From contig NZ_FTNE01000001.1 in the NCBI RefSeq assembly GCF_900156265.1, forward strand, positions 272,327 through 336,326: a DNA stretch of 64,000 bases. Direction: 5' to 3'. The notes below the pieces were generated by a model, which was not told the origin of the DNA, ran no database searches, and saw only the letters and a list, made by a program, of their open reading frames with translations. This stretch comes from Acidiphilium rubrum. GTDB taxonomy: Bacteria; Pseudomonadota; Alphaproteobacteria; Acetobacterales; Acetobacteraceae. The translations under genes and the position numbers were made by a program. This document shows positions 52,345-60,772 of this stretch, in pieces (positions within the stretch are counted from its first letter, which is position 1; every line of letters begins with the position of its first letter).

Positions 52345-52374
52345 CGATGATCTAGGCAAACTGAAACACAATTC

Positions 52375-52385
52375 ATCTAGACATC
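52375..52385. promoter_or_regulatory. Probable PhnF operator before the MFS gene
   Basis: ATCTAGACATC, the exact reverse complement of GATGTCTAGAT found at 53849-53859 before phnG. The core TCTAGA is a palindrome. It lies 30 bp upstream of the MFS start codon. PhnF is the obvious candidate protein as its gene is in the same cluster; this is inference. Confidence 0.65.
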
Positions 52386-52415
52386 CGCCTCATCATCAAA
52401 CTGGAGTTTGGCAGG

Positions 52416-53789
52416 ATGTCGGCAAACAGTTTTTCCGTGCTCGATGAACAGCAATTCAAGGCATTTCACTGGCGCGCCCTGATCACGACCGGCCTCGGCG
52501 TGTTCTGCGACGGGTTCGACCTCTCCTCGATCGGCATCGTGCTGCCGCTCGTTCTGGCCAGTTTCGGGATTGCGAAAATCGGCGGGATCGAGGCAGCCAT
52601 GCTCGCCGGCTCGGCGCTGATCGGTGCCGCGCTCGGCGCGCTGATCTTCGGCGTGCTCGGGCAGGGCGGGCGCAAGCGCTTCTATGGTCTCGACGTGCTC
52701 TTGATGGGCATCATGGCAATCGCCCAGGCCTTCGCGCCGAACCTGGAATGGCTGATCGCAATCCGTTTCGTGCTCGGCATCGGCATCGGTGCCGATTACG
52801 TGCTCTCGCCCACCATCATGGCCGAACACGCGAACCGCGCCAATCGCGGCAAGACCATCGGCCTCGGCTTCGGGTTGATGTGGCCGCTCGGCGCGCTCGG
52901 GGCGGGATTGCTGAATTTCGGTCTGGCCGGCATCGGCCTGCCGCACGACATGCAGTGGCGCATCGTGCTCGCCGCCGGCGCGGTGCCGGCGTTCGCCGTG
53001 CTGTATCTGCGCCGCACCATGCCGGAAACCGCCCGGTTTCTGGCCCGCATCGGCAATGAACCCGGCGCGGCGGTCGAGGTCATCCGCCAGATCAGCGGCA
53101 GCACCGTGGCGCAACCGGCGGCCGACACCCGCGCCTTCGCCACCGTGTTCGCTTCCCACGCAAGAATGATCTTTTCAGCCGCGCTGCTCTGGCTCCTGTT
53201 CGACATCGTGGTCTATTCGGGCATCCTGTTCGGCCCGTCGCTGATCGCGAAAAGTCTCGGCCTCGGCCCGGTCGAGTTCACGCTGCTGATGTCGATCGTG
53301 TTCAGCCTGCCCAGCGCCTTCGTCTACGCCAATTTCGGTCTCGACCGCTGGGGCCGCAAACCGATCCAGGTGTGGGGCTTCGTCGGTGCGGCATTGCTGC
53401 TGCTGGTGTTCGCGCTGCTCAAGCAGAATCTCGCGGCGGTGCCGCTGCTCGGGCTGTTCGTCTTCGGGCTCTACACGGTCGCGATCAACGGACCCTCGAT
53501 CGTCAGCGGCGCCGGCATCCTCGGCGTCGAACTGAGCCCGACGCGCATCCGCACGGTCGGCCAGAGCATCACCGTGGTCGGCGGGCGCATCGGCGCCTCG
53601 ATCAGCGCCTTCCTGTTCCCGCTGCTGTTCACCGCGATCGGCGAGGTCGGCGTGATCGCGCTGCTGGCAGGCGTCTCGTTGCTCGGTGCGGTGGCAACCC
53701 ATTTCCTGGTGCCGGAAACCGCGGGCCAGTCGCTCGAAGCCCTCAACGGTGACGACCTGGCCGATACCGTGCCGGCCGCCGCGCAATAA
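52416..53789 (+). CDS. MFS transporter, candidate phosphonate/organophosphate permease
   Basis: A 457-residue transporter with about 12 membrane segments. GVFCDGFDLSSIGIVLPLVL opens helix 1 in the style of the sugar/phosphate/aromatic-acid:H+ symporters. The loop 2-3 motif is shifted (GVLGQGGRKRFYG), and FGLDRWGRKPIQVWG is the matching motif in the second half. The charged PETA motif after helix 6 (MPETARFLARIG) is present. It lies 70 bp upstream of phnG on the same strand and shares an 11-bp operator-like site with it, and no phnCDE importer is in the cluster. Uptake of phosphonates is therefore the best guess; inorganic phosphate or glycerophosphodiester uptake are alternatives. TGGAGTTTGGCAGG precedes the ATG. 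Confidence 0.8.
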   Translation: MSANSFSVLDEQQFKAFHWRALITTGLGVFCDGFDLSSIGIVLPLVLASFGIAKIGGIEAAMLAGSALIGAALGALIFGVLGQGGRKRFYGLDVLLMGIMAIAQAFAPNLEWLIAIRFVLGIGIGADYVLSPTIMAEHANRANRGKTIGLGFGLMWPLGALGAGLLNFGLAGIGLPHDMQWRIVLAAGAVPAFAVLYLRRTMPETARFLARIGNEPGAAVEVIRQISGSTVAQPAADTRAFATVFASHARMIFSAALLWLLFDIVVYSGILFGPSLIAKSLGLGPVEFTLLMSIVFSLPSAFVYANFGLDRWGRKPIQVWGFVGAALLLLVFALLKQNLAAVPLLGLFVFGLYTVAINGPSIVSGAGILGVELSPTRIRTVGQSITVVGGRIGASISAFLFPLLFTAIGEVGVIALLAGVSLLGAVATHFLVPETAGQSLEALNGDDLADTVPAAAQ

Positions 53790-53844
53790 CCCGGTCCGCA
53801 CATCGCATGATGCAACGGGCCGTCTGGACACGCTCCGAAATTAA

Positions 53845-53859
53845 TATAGATGTCTAGAT
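53845..53859 (+). promoter_or_regulatory. phnG promoter -10 overlapped by a probable PhnF operator
   Basis: TATAGA (53845-53850) is -10-like. GATGTCTAGAT (53849-53859), centred on the TCTAGA palindrome, overlaps it and ends one base before the phnG ATG. The start of transcription would fall at or next to the ATG, so phnG may be leaderless. A repressor bound here would block RNA polymerase. Confidence 0.6.
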
Positions 53860-54339
53860 ATGTTGGATGACGCCGCCGCCGCACCGGATCGTGCCACCGC
53901 TGCCCTCGGCGCGCGCCCGGCCTGGCTCGGCGTGCTCGCCCGGTCGGATCATGCGCACATCCAGACCCATCTGTCCGGCCTGCCCGCGCTGCCGGATTTC
54001 ACCCACCTGCGCCGGCCGGAAACCGGCATGGCAATGGTCCGCGGCCGGATCGGCGGCGGCGGTGCTGCGTTCAACCTCGGCGAAATCACCATCGCGCGCT
54101 GCAGCATCCGCGATGCGGCCGGGCTTGTCGGCCATGGCTACGCGCTCGGGCGCGACCTCGCGCAGGTCGAACTGATCGCCCGGCTCGATGCCGCGCTGCA
54201 GAACCCGGATTGGCACGACTGCCTGATCGCCGATGTGGTCAACCCGCTGGCCGACCTGATCGCGGCACGCCGCGCGGCAACCGAAGCGCAGGCCCAGGCC
54301 ACCGAAGTGCAATTCTTCACCCTCGCCACGATGCGCTGA
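53860..54339 (+). CDS. phnG: C-P lyase complex subunit PhnG
   Basis: 159 residues; part of the PhnGHIJ core that forms ribose-phosphonate and cleaves its C-P bond. RPAWLGVLARS near 19-29, RPETGMAMVRGRIGGGGAAFNLGE (split) and GHGYALGRDLAQVELIARLDAAL are typical PhnG strings. ATG 53860 has no Shine-Dalgarno sequence and lies next to an operator; alternative starts further in would remove conserved sequence. Its stop overlaps phnH (TGATG). Confidence 0.93.
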   Translation: MLDDAAAAPDRATAALGARPAWLGVLARSDHAHIQTHLSGLPALPDFTHLRRPETGMAMVRGRIGGGGAAFNLGEITIARCSIRDAAGLVGHGYALGRDLAQVELIARLDAALQNPDWHDCLIADVVNPLADLIAARRAATEAQAQATEVQFFTLATMR

Positions 54340-54899
54340 TGAGTCCGCACCTCACGCCCGGATTTGCCGATGCCCATGAATCGCAGCGCTGCTTCCGCGC
54401 GATCCTGCAAGCCATCAGCCGGCCCGGCCGGATCGTCGGCCTCGATGTCACGCTCGAACCGCCCGCACCGCTGTCACCCGCCGCCGCCGCCTGTCTGCTC
54501 ACCCTGACCGATGCCATGACCAGCGTCGCCCTGCCGGAGTCCGCCGCGCCATGGCTGGTGTTTCACACCGGCGCACGCCTTGCGCCACCGGCCGAGGCCG
54601 ATTTCACCGTCTCGCCCGGCCGCCCCCGTCTCGCCGGCCTGCCGCGCGGCACGGATGAAGCGCCCGAGCGCGGCGCAACCCTGATCGCCGACGTCCAATC
54701 GCTCGACACCGGCCGCGACGTTCGCCTCAGCGGGCCCGGCATCGCCACGCCGATCACCGTCCACCTGCCGCTCGATGCCGATTTCATCCATCAATGGCGC
54801 GATCAGCACGAGCGCGCACCCTGCGGCGTCGATGTCATTCTCTGCGCCGGTCATCGCCTGATCGGCCTGCCCCGCAGCCTCATGATCGAGGCGCTCTAG
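54339..54899 (+). CDS. phnH: C-P lyase complex subunit PhnH
   Basis: 186 residues, core subunit of the C-P lyase complex, needed to load phosphonate onto the ribose. GFADAHESQRCFRAILQAISRPGRI is the PhnH N-terminal signature (split at 8-32); the PLP-transferase-like fold lacks a catalytic lysine. ATG 54339 overlaps the phnG stop, and a single base separates its stop from the phnI ATG. Confidence 0.93.
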   Translation: MSPHLTPGFADAHESQRCFRAILQAISRPGRIVGLDVTLEPPAPLSPAAAACLLTLTDAMTSVALPESAAPWLVFHTGARLAPPAEADFTVSPGRPRLAGLPRGTDEAPERGATLIADVQSLDTGRDVRLSGPGIATPITVHLPLDADFIHQWRDQHERAPCGVDVILCAGHRLIGLPRSLMIEAL

Positions 54900-54900
54900 C

Positions 54901-55992
54901 ATGGCCTATGTCGCGGTCAAGGGCGGTGAGGCGGCCATCGCGGCGGCACACGCCTGGCTCGCCCGGGTCCGCCGGGGCGACGGCGCGGGTCCCGGCATCG
55001 ATGCCGCACAGATCGCCCGCCAGCTCGGGCGCGCGGTCGATCGGGTGATGGCGGAGGGCGCGCTGCACGACCGCGAACTCGCCGCCATGGCGATCCTGCA
55101 AGCCCAGGGCGATCTGATCGAGGCGGCGTTTCTGCTGCGCGCCTACCGGACCACGCTGCCGCGCCTGATCGACAGCGAACCGATCGATACCGGGCTCATG
55201 CTCACCCAGCGCCGGATTTCAGCGATCTTCAAAGACCTCCCGGGCGGCCAGCGCCTCGGCCCGACCACGGATTACACCCATCGCCTGCTCGATTTCGCAC
55301 CACCCGAACCATCCCCGCCCATCGAGGCATCGCCCGATGCCGAACCCGTGCCGATGCCGCGCGCGACCGATCTGCTCGGCGCCGAAGCCCTGATCGAACC
55401 CGATCCGGCGAGCGCTGGCGAACCCGGCGATCTGACCATGCGCCCGCTCGCCTTTCCCGCCGCGCGCGATCAGCGCCTGCAGGCGCTGGCGCGCGGCGAC
55501 GAGGGGTTTTTGCTGGCGCTCGGCTATTCGACGCAGCGCGGCTACGGCCATACCCATCCGTTCGTCGGCGAATTGCGGATGGGCGAGGTCGCAATCTCGA
55601 TCGTGCCGCCCGAACTCGGCTTCGCGATCGAGATCGGTGACGTGGTGCTGACCGAATGCCAGATGGTGAACCAGTTCGCCGGCTCGAAAACCGCGCCGCC
55701 GCAATTCACCCGCGGGTACGGGCTGTGCTTCGGTCATGCCGATCGCAAGGCGATGGCGATGGCGCTGGTCGATCGCGCGATGCGCGCGGGCGAGCTGGGC
55801 GAGGCCATCGCGGCCCCGGCGCAGAATGTCGAATTCGTGCTGTCGCATTGCGACAATATCGAGGCGACCGGCTTCGTCGAACATCTGAAACTGCCGCATC
55901 ACGTCGATTTCCAGAGCGAGCTCGAAACCATCCGGGCGATGCGGGCCGAAGCGATGGCATCCGGGCCGGAGCGTGACGATGCAGGGGTATAA
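54901..55992 (+). CDS. phnI: C-P lyase complex subunit PhnI
   Basis: 363 residues; nucleosidase-like subunit that, with PhnG, H and L, forms alpha-D-ribose 1-methylphosphonate 5-triphosphate from ATP and phosphonate. MAYVAVKGGEAAIAAA at the start, FLLRAYRTTLPRL and CDNIEATGFVEHLKLPHHVDF (split) near the end are characteristic. Length matches E. coli PhnI (354). It overlaps phnJ by 14 bp. Confidence 0.95.
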   Translation: MAYVAVKGGEAAIAAAHAWLARVRRGDGAGPGIDAAQIARQLGRAVDRVMAEGALHDRELAAMAILQAQGDLIEAAFLLRAYRTTLPRLIDSEPIDTGLMLTQRRISAIFKDLPGGQRLGPTTDYTHRLLDFAPPEPSPPIEASPDAEPVPMPRATDLLGAEALIEPDPASAGEPGDLTMRPLAFPAARDQRLQALARGDEGFLLALGYSTQRGYGHTHPFVGELRMGEVAISIVPPELGFAIEIGDVVLTECQMVNQFAGSKTAPPQFTRGYGLCFGHADRKAMAMALVDRAMRAGELGEAIAAPAQNVEFVLSHCDNIEATGFVEHLKLPHHVDFQSELETIRAMRAEAMASGPERDDAGV

Positions 55993-56812
55993 TTTCGCCT
56001 ATCTCGATGAACAGACCAAGCGGATGATCCGCCGCGCGATCCTCAAGGCCGTCGCGATCCCGGGCCATCAGGTTCCCTTCGCCGGGCGCGAAATGCCGCT
56101 GCCCTACGGCTGGGGCACCGGCGGCATTCAAGTCACCGCCGCCATCATCGGGGCGACCGACGTGCTGAAAGTGATCGATCAGGGCGCCGATGACACCACC
56201 AACGCCGTCTCGATCCGGCAGTTTTTCGCCCGCACCGCCGGCGTGCAAACCACCACGCACACCGCCGAGGCCAGCCTGATCCAGACCAGGCACCGGATCC
56301 CCGAGCGCCCCCTGCGGGAGGATCAGATCATCGTATATCAGGTGCCGATGCCCGAACCGCTCTACCGCCTCGAACCCAGCCGCGCGAGCGCCCGGCGGAT
56401 GCACGCGATGGCCGATTATGGCCCGATGCAGGTGAAACTGTACGAGGATATCACCCGCTTCGGACGGGTCGCGGTGTCCTACGACCATCCGGTGATGGTC
56501 AATCGCCGGTATCTGATGTCGCCCTCGCCGATCCCCGCCTTCGACAACCCCAAGCTCCACCTGATGCCCGCCCTGCAATTGTTCGGCGCCGGGCGCGAGA
56601 AGCGCATCTACGCGGTGCCGCCCTATACCGCGGTGGTGTCCCTCGATTTCGAAGACCGCCCGTTCGATCCGGTGCGCGCCCCGGCGCTCTGCGCGCTGTG
56701 CGGCGCGGATGATACCTATCTCGATGAAATCGTGATCGATGATCGCGGCGGCCGGATGTTCGCCTGTTCGGACACCGATCATTGCGCCGCAAACCGCGCG
56801 GACCTCCCATGA
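55979..56812 (+). CDS. phnJ: C-P lyase, radical SAM subunit PhnJ
   Basis: 277 residues; the radical-SAM enzyme that breaks the carbon-phosphorus bond of ribose-1-phosphonate 5-phosphate. The cluster motif C-x2-C-x21-C-x5-C is intact (ALCALCGADD ... FACSDTDHC); one of these cysteines carries the catalytic thiyl radical in the known mechanism. YNFAYLDEQTKRMIRRAILKAV at the N-terminus is near invariant (split). ATG 55979 with GGAG 7 bases before is better than GTG 55973. It overlaps phnI and phnK. Confidence 0.96.
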   Translation: MQGYNFAYLDEQTKRMIRRAILKAVAIPGHQVPFAGREMPLPYGWGTGGIQVTAAIIGATDVLKVIDQGADDTTNAVSIRQFFARTAGVQTTTHTAEASLIQTRHRIPERPLREDQIIVYQVPMPEPLYRLEPSRASARRMHAMADYGPMQVKLYEDITRFGRVAVSYDHPVMVNRRYLMSPSPIPAFDNPKLHLMPALQLFGAGREKRIYAVPPYTAVVSLDFEDRPFDPVRAPALCALCGADDTYLDEIVIDDRGGRMFACSDTDHCAANRADLP

Positions 56813-57576
56813 CCCCGTTGCTGCAAGCCCGCGGCCTCACCCATCGGTTCGGCCGGGTCCCGGCGCTGGATGATGTCTCGCTCCTGCTGCGCCGCCACGA
56901 AATTCTCGCCATCGTCGGTGAAAGCGGATCGGGCAAGACCACCCTGCTCAACGTCTTGTCGGGCCGGTTGGCGCCGCAATCGGGCGACGTGCTGTTTCAC
57001 GATGGCAGCGCAGCACTCAGCCTCGCCGCGCGCGGCGAGATTGCCGTGCGCAAACTCCAGCGCGCGCGCTGGGGCTATGTGGCGCAGGACCCGCGGGCCG
57101 CCCTTCGGCTCGATATCACCGCGGGCGGCAACATCGGCGAGCGGCTGATGGCCTCCGGTGCCCGCAACTACGCGGAAATCCGCGCGACGGCGTCACGCTG
57201 GCTCGAAGCGGTCGAGATCGATCCGCAGCGGCTCGACGATCTGCCGCGCACCTTCTCGGGCGGCATGCTCCAACGCCTGCAGATCGCCGCGACGCTCGTC
57301 ACCGACCCCGAACTGGTGTTCATGGACGAACCGACCGGCGGGCTCGACGTCTCGGTCCAGGCGCGGATTCTCGACCTGATCCGCTCGCTGGTCCGCCGCC
57401 TCGGCCTCGCCGTCCTGCTCGTGACGCACGATATCGGCGTCGCCCGTCTCCTCGCCGACCGCCTGATCGTGATGCGCCACGGCAGGATCGTCGAGCACGG
57501 GCTGACCGATCAGGTGCTCGACGATCCGCATCACGAATACACCCAGCTCCTGGTCGCCTCGGTGCTGCCGGCATGA
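56809..57576 (+). CDS. phnK: C-P lyase ABC-type ATPase PhnK
   Basis: 255 residues; ABC ATPase that docks on the C-P lyase core rather than on a membrane permease. Walker A is GESGSGKTT at 37-45, the signature FSGGMLQRLQIA, and Walker B ELVFMDEPTGGLD, with the His switch VTHDIGV. RWGYVAQDPRAALRLDITAGGN is the PhnK-specific Q-loop region (split). ATG 56809 overlaps the phnJ stop; the gene overlaps phnL by 4 bp. Confidence 0.94.
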   Translation: MTPLLQARGLTHRFGRVPALDDVSLLLRRHEILAIVGESGSGKTTLLNVLSGRLAPQSGDVLFHDGSAALSLAARGEIAVRKLQRARWGYVAQDPRAALRLDITAGGNIGERLMASGARNYAEIRATASRWLEAVEIDPQRLDDLPRTFSGGMLQRLQIAATLVTDPELVFMDEPTGGLDVSVQARILDLIRSLVRRLGLAVLLVTHDIGVARLLADRLIVMRHGRIVEHGLTDQVLDDPHHEYTQLLVASVLPA

Positions 57577-58292
57577 GCACGCCGATGATCCGCGCCGAAG
57601 GCCTCGACAAGACCTTCACCCTCCACCTGCAAGGCGGCGTGCGGCTCGCGGTCCTGCGCGATGCCGCAATCACGGTGCGGGCCGGTGAATGCGTCGTCCT
57701 CGCCGGCCCGTCCGGTGCGGGAAAATCGACGCTGCTGCGCGCCCTCTACGGCAATTACCGGATCGATCGCGGGCGGATCATGGTCCGTCAGGACGATGCC
57801 ATGGTCGATCTGGCGCAAGCCGATCCGCAAACCATCATCGCGCTCCGCCGCGCCACGCTCGGCTATGTCTCGCAGTTCCTGCGCGCGATGCCGCGGGTCG
57901 CCGCGCGCGACATCGTGGCCGAAACGCTCCTCGCCCGCAGCCTCGAACCGGCGATCGCACAGCGCCGCGCCGCCGCCATGCTCGAACGCCTCGGCATCGC
58001 GCCGCGCCTGCACGCGCTGCCGCCGGCGACGTTTTCCGGCGGCGAACAGCAGCGCGTCAATCTCGCGCGCAGTTTCGTCGCCGCATGGCCGATCCTGTTG
58101 CTCGACGAACCGACCGCCTCGCTCGATAGCGCCAACCGCGACGAGGTGGTACGCCTGATCAACGAGGTGAAATCGGCCGGCACCGCCGTGATCGGCATTC
58201 TGCACGACACCGCCAGCCGCGACCGCATCGCCGACCGCACCCTCACCCTGACCCCTGCGGTGGACGACACCGCCGCCCTGGAGCCCGCATGA
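57573..58292 (+). CDS. phnL: C-P lyase ABC-type ATPase PhnL
   Basis: 239 residues; second ABC protein of the C-P lyase pathway, needed for ribosyl-phosphonate formation. Walker A is GPSGAGKST at 45-53, signature FSGGEQQRVNLAR, Walker B ILLLDEPTASLD and H-loop GILHDTA. FTLHLQGGVRLAVL and LRAMPRVAARDIVAE are PhnL-type strings. Overlaps phnK and phnM by 4 bp each. Confidence 0.94.
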   Translation: MSTPMIRAEGLDKTFTLHLQGGVRLAVLRDAAITVRAGECVVLAGPSGAGKSTLLRALYGNYRIDRGRIMVRQDDAMVDLAQADPQTIIALRRATLGYVSQFLRAMPRVAARDIVAETLLARSLEPAIAQRRAAAMLERLGIAPRLHALPPATFSGGEQQRVNLARSFVAAWPILLLDEPTASLDSANRDEVVRLINEVKSAGTAVIGILHDTASRDRIADRTLTLTPAVDDTAALEPA

Positions 58293-59413
58293 CGCTGCTG
58301 AGCAACGCCCAAATCATCCTCGACGATCGCGTGATCACCGGCAGCCTCGTGATCGAGAACGGGATCATCATCACGATCGAGGCGGGCACCGCCCCCGGCG
58401 GCATCGACTGCGACGGCGATTACCTCACGCCCGGCATCATCGATCTGCACACCGATAATCTCGAACGCCAGGTCCTGCCCCGCAGCAACGCGCGCTGGCC
58501 CTCCCGGTCCGCCCTGCTGGCGCATGACGCCCAATGCGCGGTCGCCGGCGTCACCACCGTGTTCGATGCGCTCTGCCTCGGTGACATCGGCTTCGAACAG
58601 GGCCGCAACCAGACCTTCGATGACGGGCTGAACGACCTGCAGGCCCTCGCCGCGACCGGCATGCTCAGATCGGACCATTATCTGCATCTGCGCTGCGAAC
58701 TACCCGCCGGCGAACTCCCCGCCATGCTCGATCGGGCTATCGACGATGCCCTGGTCCGGCTGATCAGCCTGATGGATCACAGCCCCGGCGTCGGCCAATA
58801 CGCCGATGTCGAAAAATTCCGCCGGATGCGCCGCCGCGAGGGCCATACGGATGAGGCGATCACCACCATGATCGGCCGCCTCGCCGATGCGCAGGCCCGG
58901 TTCAACGCGCCCAACCGCGCCCTGGTGCTCGAGCGCGCCCGGGCGCGCGCCGTGCCGATCGCCTCGCATGACGATCGCACGGTCGAGGAAATCGCCCGCA
59001 ACCACGCCGATGGCATCGCGATCGCCGAGTTCCCGGTCACGCACGCCGCCGCCGCCGCGGCGCGTGCCTGCGGCATGACCACGATCGCCGGTGCGCCCAA
59101 CATCGTGCGCGGCGGTTCGCATTCGGGCAATGTCGCGGCGCTGGACCTCATCCGCGCCGGGCTGGTCGATGCCCTCGCCTCGGATTACGTCCCCGCCTCG
59201 ATGATCGAGGCGGCGTTCGCCTGCGTGGCCCATGGCGCGTGCGACCTGCCACACGCCATCCGCCTGATCACCGCCAACCCCGCGGCGATGGTCGGCCTCA
59301 CCGATCGCGGCCGCCTCGCGCCGGGTCTGCGCGCCGATATCATCCGGGTCCGCCTGCACGATACGCTGCCGGTGGTCCGCGCGGTCTGGCGCGAGGGTAC
59401 CCGCGTCGGATGA
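58289..59413 (+). CDS. phnM: Alpha-D-ribose 1-methylphosphonate 5-triphosphate diphosphatase PhnM
   Basis: 374 residues; amidohydrolase-fold enzyme removing pyrophosphate from the ribosyl-phosphonate triphosphate to give the PhnJ substrate. The metal-binding DLHTDNLERQ (His54, Asp56) is the PhnM variant of the usual HxH. MDHSPGVGQYAD, IASHDDRT and ALASDYVPASMI supply further ligands. It ends the structural operon; its last codons overlap the first unit of a 23-bp tandem repeat. Confidence 0.95.
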   Translation: MTLLSNAQIILDDRVITGSLVIENGIIITIEAGTAPGGIDCDGDYLTPGIIDLHTDNLERQVLPRSNARWPSRSALLAHDAQCAVAGVTTVFDALCLGDIGFEQGRNQTFDDGLNDLQALAATGMLRSDHYLHLRCELPAGELPAMLDRAIDDALVRLISLMDHSPGVGQYADVEKFRRMRRREGHTDEAITTMIGRLADAQARFNAPNRALVLERARARAVPIASHDDRTVEEIARNHADGIAIAEFPVTHAAAAAARACGMTTIAGAPNIVRGGSHSGNVAALDLIRAGLVDALASDYVPASMIEAAFACVAHGACDLPHAIRLITANPAAMVGLTDRGRLAPGLRADIIRVRLHDTLPVVRAVWREGTRVG

Positions 59414-59463
59414 CGCCGAAATATAATGTCGGATGACGCAGACATATAATGTCGGATGACGCC
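59405..59463. repeat. 23-bp tandem repeat (2.5 copies) between phnM and phnF, with two TATAAT boxes
   Basis: Units start with GTCGGATGACGC at 59405, 59428 and 59451. The first two are full 23-bp copies with two differences and each ends in ATATAAT, so perfect -10 hexamers stand at 59422-59427 and 59445-59450. The first unit overlaps the end of phnM. It may supply or regulate the phnF promoter 60-90 bp downstream. Confidence 0.75.
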
Positions 59464-59510
59464 TCGCCCGCCTCGCCCAGCGGCGTGCCGGTCCGCCTGA
59501 TCGCGGCCTG

Positions 59511-60245
59511 ATGGCACGCGCCACCGGCATCGCGGTCTGGACCCGAATCGCAGCGCAGCTGCGCGAGGACATCGCGTCCGGCGCCATCGTACCCGGCGGC
59601 CGCCTGCCCCCGGAAGCAGCACTTGCCAGCCGCTTCGCGGTCAACCGCCACACCGTCCGCCGCGCGCTGGAAGACCTCGCCCGCGACCGCCTGATCCGGA
59701 TCGAGCACGGCCGAGGCTCCTTCGTCGCCGAACCAGTGCTCGACTATCAGATCAACCTGCGGCCCCGGTTTTCCGAATGGGTGCGCCGGCACAACCGCGA
59801 ACCGTTCGGCGACAAGCTCTCCCTGCGCATGATCGATCCGGCCGATCTCCCCGAATGCACGATCATCCGCGAGGTGCTCGGTCTGGCGGCGGGCGAACCC
59901 GTGCTCGAACTGCTCCGGCGCGGCACCGCCGATGCCCGGCCGCTGTCGCTCTCGCGCCATATCTTCCCCGCCCGCCTCGAAGGGCTGCACGCGGCGCTGC
60001 TCAACCACGCCACCATCACCGCCGCCCTCGCGCAGATCGGCATTGCCGACTACCTCCGCCTCCGCTCGCGCATCACCTGCCGCATGCCGACACCGCGCGA
60101 ATGCGCCTTGCTCGAACTCGAACGTGACGCACCGGTCCTGCACTGCGAGAACGTCAACGTCACCGCGGCGAACACGCCGCTCGAACTCTGCTTTGCAATC
60201 TACCCCTCCCACCGTGTGGCGCTCATCGTCGAACCGACGGCGTAA
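59511..60245 (+). CDS. phnF: PhnF, GntR/HutC-family phosphonate regulator
   Basis: 244 residues. The N-terminal GntR winged helix spans ~10-75 (WTRIAAQLREDIASGAIVPGGRLP and RFAVNRHTVRRALEDLARDRLI, with the wing HGRGSFVA). The rest is a UTRA ligand-binding domain (~95-240) of the HutC subfamily to which PhnF belongs. It probably represses the phn genes and the MFS gene through the shared GATGTCTAGAT site; no such site lies before phnF itself, which instead has a tandem repeat. It follows phnM by 97 bp and converges with the HD gene. Confidence 0.9.
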   Translation: MARATGIAVWTRIAAQLREDIASGAIVPGGRLPPEAALASRFAVNRHTVRRALEDLARDRLIRIEHGRGSFVAEPVLDYQINLRPRFSEWVRRHNREPFGDKLSLRMIDPADLPECTIIREVLGLAAGEPVLELLRRGTADARPLSLSRHIFPARLEGLHAALLNHATITAALAQIGIADYLRLRSRITCRMPTPRECALLELERDAPVLHCENVNVTAANTPLELCFAIYPSHRVALIVEPTA

Positions 60246-60268
60246 CCCCGCGCCATCGTCCGCCCCGC

Positions 60269-60772
60269 TCAGCCGCCGGCCGTCACCGCCGTCGCGCGGC
60301 CGAGCGCAGCGCGGCTCAGGATGTCCCGGTAATGATCGAGCGGCGGCGTGCTCGCCATCGGGTCCTTGGCCTGATCATCCCACCGGCGCAGGCGAACGGC
60401 GTCACCGGCGAAGGGCATGGCCAGGAACGCCTCGGCCGCTTCGGCGCTCATCACACCGCCTTGCAGCGCGAGCGACGTGCGCGAGGCAGGCGAGAGCGCC
60501 TCATAATAACCGGTATCGATCGCGCAGAGGCACCGCTTGGCCTCCACATGCAGTCGCACCGGTTCGGTAACGCCGGGCCCGAACAGCGTTTGCAGCAGCG
60601 CGGCACCACGGGCTTCGTGGACATCATCGATCCCGCGTTCGGCGGCGTCTTCCCCAAGATCATGGATCAGATGACCCGCGTCATGGAACAGCGCGGCGGC
60701 GACCAGCGGCGGCGCGGCGCCGGCCTGTTCGGCGCGATGCGCGCATTGCAGCGCGTGCTGCAACTGGGTCAC
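60269..60772 (-). CDS. PhnZ-type HD-domain phosphonate-associated protein (start unclear)
   Basis: At least 167 residues. FHDAGHLIHDLGED carries the HD pair; further His in TQLQHALQC, DDVHEARGA and VRLHVEAKR and Asp in RRWDDQAKD match the di-iron ligands of PhnZ-like oxygenases, which open hydroxyphosphonates. The first usable codon is GTG 60772. Upstream in the same frame (60823-60773) the codons still read LFDLLAAHGGEDYHGEA, including the Tyr-x-x-Glu pair (Tyr24/Glu27 of PhnZ), but no ATG, GTG or TTG occurs before a stop. The true start is therefore either a rare CTG (60823) or lost. The partner dioxygenase PhnY is not in the window. Confidence 0.75.
   Translation of the reverse strand: MTQLQHALQCAHRAEQAGAAPPLVAAALFHDAGHLIHDLGEDAAERGIDDVHEARGAALLQTLFGPGVTEPVRLHVEAKRCLCAIDTGYYEALSPASRTSLALQGGVMSAEAAEAFLAMPFAGDAVRLRRWDDQAKDPMASTPPLDHYRDILSRAALGRATAVTAGG

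Larger units (their letters stand above)
52042..52415. other. Divergent intergenic region, PEP-CTERM gene / MFS gene
   Basis: 374 bp without a credible gene. It holds a strong Pho-box-like site toward the PEP-CTERM gene (52167-52184), a weaker one toward the MFS gene (52327-52344) and a TCTAGA-centred operator shared with phnG (52375-52385). Three 10-bp units ending in TCACCCC repeat in tandem at 52231-52260. The left part is very AT-rich. Confidence 0.7.
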
